From an uncultured Eubacteriales bacterium (GTDB lineage Bacteria; Bacillota; Clostridia; UMGS1840), in contig USLP01000063.1 in NCBI GenBank assembly GCA_900555525.1, positions 1 through 7,312 on the forward strand: a DNA stretch of 7,312 bases, given 5' to 3'. The translations under genes and the position numbers were made by a program. Position 1 is the stretch's first letter, and every line of letters starts with the position of its first letter. Below, one piece after another: positions 5,996-7,312 of this stretch. The notes under the pieces are model-generated. The model made no database searches, had not been told where the DNA came from, and saw only the letters and a program-made list of their open reading frames with translations.

Positions 5996-7312
5996 ATGAA
6001 TTTGGAAATTTCAGTATCAAAAAATGACGGTCTTGCCGATGTTAAAACGCTTGCGCAGGCTATAAAAATTGCAAACGAAAAACGAAACGACTATGATGAA
6101 ATTGTTATTAATATTGCAGAGGGCGAGTATTTTCAAAATGAAACCTTGGAGCTTACCGAAAAAGAATTAAAAAGCGGCAGAGCAAAGATAATATTCAAAG
6201 GAAACGGCGATAAAAAAACAATAATTTCAGGCGGTATAGAGCTTTCTCCGTTTGATTTCAAAATCGCGGAAAATGACCGTATCAGACCTGATATGAAAGG
6301 AAAAATTTTATCGCTCGACTTGAAAAAATACGGAATAACCGAAGTCGGTAAGCCTTTCACAAGAGATTCGTGGTATGATATGATTCCGTCGCAGTGTGAG
6401 CTTTTTGTTGATGACTGCGAGGCGCAAATTACATCATTTCCGAAAAACAGAAACCGCATTAAGATTAATAAAGAAGATATTTTAAGGACTGTACAGCCTT
6501 TAGAGCCGTACCCTGCGCCGTATGACCCCAAGCCCGATATATCGGATAAATGCGCTGTTATAAAATATAATTTTTTTGAAGCCGATAAGTGGAGTAAGGC
6601 GCACGACGCATATCTTTTCGGATTTCCCAACGCAGGCTTTTTCTCGTTCAGTGTTCCCGTGGATATAGATACAAAAGAAAAGACCATTTCTTTAAAAGAA
6701 CGTGTCGGGGTAGGAAGTAATTCGTATTTTAATACATACTGTATACGTAACCTGCTTGAAGAACTGACGGAAAAAGGGGAATATTATATTGATTCCGATG
6801 AGTTAATTCTTTATTATTACCCGAAAACAAAGCTTACAAAGGACTCCAAAATCCGCCTGTCAAGCTTGAAAGAACCGCTTATTGCCTGCGAAAATATTTT
6901 TAATGTAAAATTTGAAAATATAGTTTTTGAGTGCACAAGAGGTATGGGCGTTTACATGGAGGACACAAAGCATGTTGAATTTTCAGACTGTACATTCAGA
7001 AATATAGGACTTGTTGCCGTTTCGTTTGGGCTCGGCTTTGAAACAACAATAAATATCCCCAAGGAAACAATGCACGTAAAGGACTATACCGATTTGCCTT
7101 TCAAAAAACGTGCAATAGGAAATATAAAAACGCAAATGCATAACGACCCGATGTCGCAGAGAAACGGCGGCTATGACAATCTTATCCGCGACTGCGAAAT
7201 TTATAATATCGGCTGCGGAGGAATAATTCTCGACGGCGGCGACCGCATGAATTTATTAAGAGGGAACAACAGAATCGTGGGATGCGATATTCATGATTTC
7301 AACCGTCTTGAA
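5996..7312 (+). CDS. Right-handed parallel beta-helix protein without signal peptide (3' end outside window)
   Basis: 439 codons are visible, open to the window end with no stop, so the C-terminus is missing. It begins 'MNLEISVSKNDGLADVKTLA', a cytoplasmic-looking start. Family landmarks follow in order: 'NIAEGEYFQNETLELT' (residues 39-54), 'ISGGIEL' (77-83), 'ELFVDDCEAQITSFPKN' (135-151), 'KAHDAYLFGFPNAGFF' (201-216), 'NLLEELTEKGEYYID' (252-266) with 'LYYYP' (272-276), 'GMGVYMEDTKHVEFSDC' (316-332), 'GCGGIILDGGDRMNL' (406-420) and 'GNNRIVGCDIHDFNR' (423-437). These match a widespread but mostly uncharacterised bacterial beta-helix family, related to the secreted protein two genes upstream. 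The Asp-bearing 'GAIY.GR' and 'IYLDD' coils expected for this family would lie beyond the window. Probable role: intracellular breakdown of an oligosaccharide imported after outside digestion. Substrate and activity are unknown. A phage tailspike is unlikely given the operon context. Confidence 0.88.
   Translation, partial: MNLEISVSKNDGLADVKTLAQAIKIANEKRNDYDEIVINIAEGEYFQNETLELTEKELKSGRAKIIFKGNGDKKTIISGGIELSPFDFKIAENDRIRPDMKGKILSLDLKKYGITEVGKPFTRDSWYDMIPSQCELFVDDCEAQITSFPKNRNRIKINKEDILRTVQPLEPYPAPYDPKPDISDKCAVIKYNFFEADKWSKAHDAYLFGFPNAGFFSFSVPVDIDTKEKTISLKERVGVGSNSYFNTYCIRNLLEELTEKGEYYIDSDELILYYYPKTKLTKDSKIRLSSLKEPLIACENIFNVKFENIVFECTRGMGVYMEDTKHVEFSDCTFRNIGLVAVSFGLGFETTINIPKETMHVKDYTDLPFKKRAIGNIKTQMHNDPMSQRNGGYDNLIRDCEIYNIGCGGIILDGGDRMNLLRGNNRIVGCDIHDFNRLE

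Larger units (their letters stand above)
3..7312 (+). other. Probable single operon of beta-helix glycan-degradation genes, open at both ends
   Basis: Four genes on one strand are separated by 22, 12 and 1 bases. I see no hairpin followed by a T-run and no convincing -35/-10 pair in the gaps. Any promoter, regulator or transporter for the system must lie outside the window. The grouping of at least two and probably three beta-helix proteins suggests one complex polysaccharide target. Confidence 0.75.

Noticed and set aside
6133..6687. 184-codon open frame on the minus strand
   Set aside because: It lies entirely opposite the last beta-helix gene, whose family motifs are clear in the forward frame. 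Its product shows no recognisable domain.
5996..7312. Phage tailspike as the identity of the last beta-helix protein
   Set aside because: It lacks a virion-binding head domain at its N-terminus, matches a cellular beta-helix family motif by motif, and sits in an operon with a secreted relative and no phage genes.

Overview
The window is a densely packed stretch on the + strand of an AT-rich bacterial genome (roughly 40% G+C by eye). Strong AAGGAG/AGGAG ribosome binding sites, a classic Gram-positive Sec signal peptide, and clostridial-type Ig-like and helical tail modules on the large proteins suggest a Clostridia (Firmicutes) member, probably a gut or other anaerobic plant- or glycan-degrading bacterium. 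The taxonomic call is inference from style and not from a marker gene.

Layout, left to right. (1) The 3' part of a large modular gene (3-2093, start outside the window) encodes the end of a beta-helix-like region, a fibronectin-III-like domain, a helical hairpin, a predicted jelly-roll (LamG-like) domain and a helical repeat tail. (2) After 22 bases comes a complete 1100-residue secreted protein (2116-5418). It has a signal peptide, a right-handed parallel beta-helix of the bacterial family that includes or resembles CAZy GH141-type enzymes, the same FN3-like and helical modules as gene 1, and then two Ig-like domains. (3) After 12 bases comes a 187-residue, cysteine-rich protein with no signal peptide that I do not recognise (5431-5994). 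(4) One base later begins a second, clearly related beta-helix protein without a signal peptide (5996 to the window end, 439 codons visible, C-terminus outside).

The four genes lie head to tail with gaps of 22, 12 and 1 bases. Each complete start has a good Shine-Dalgarno site, and there is no terminator or promoter between genes, so they are almost certainly one operon that extends past both window edges. The likely theme is polysaccharide breakdown: two big secreted modular beta-helix proteins act outside the cell, and a related beta-helix protein plus a small companion probably act inside. The substrate cannot be read from the sequence. No transporter, regulator, mobile element, RNA gene or CRISPR array is present. 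There is no gene-free stretch longer than 22 bases between genes.
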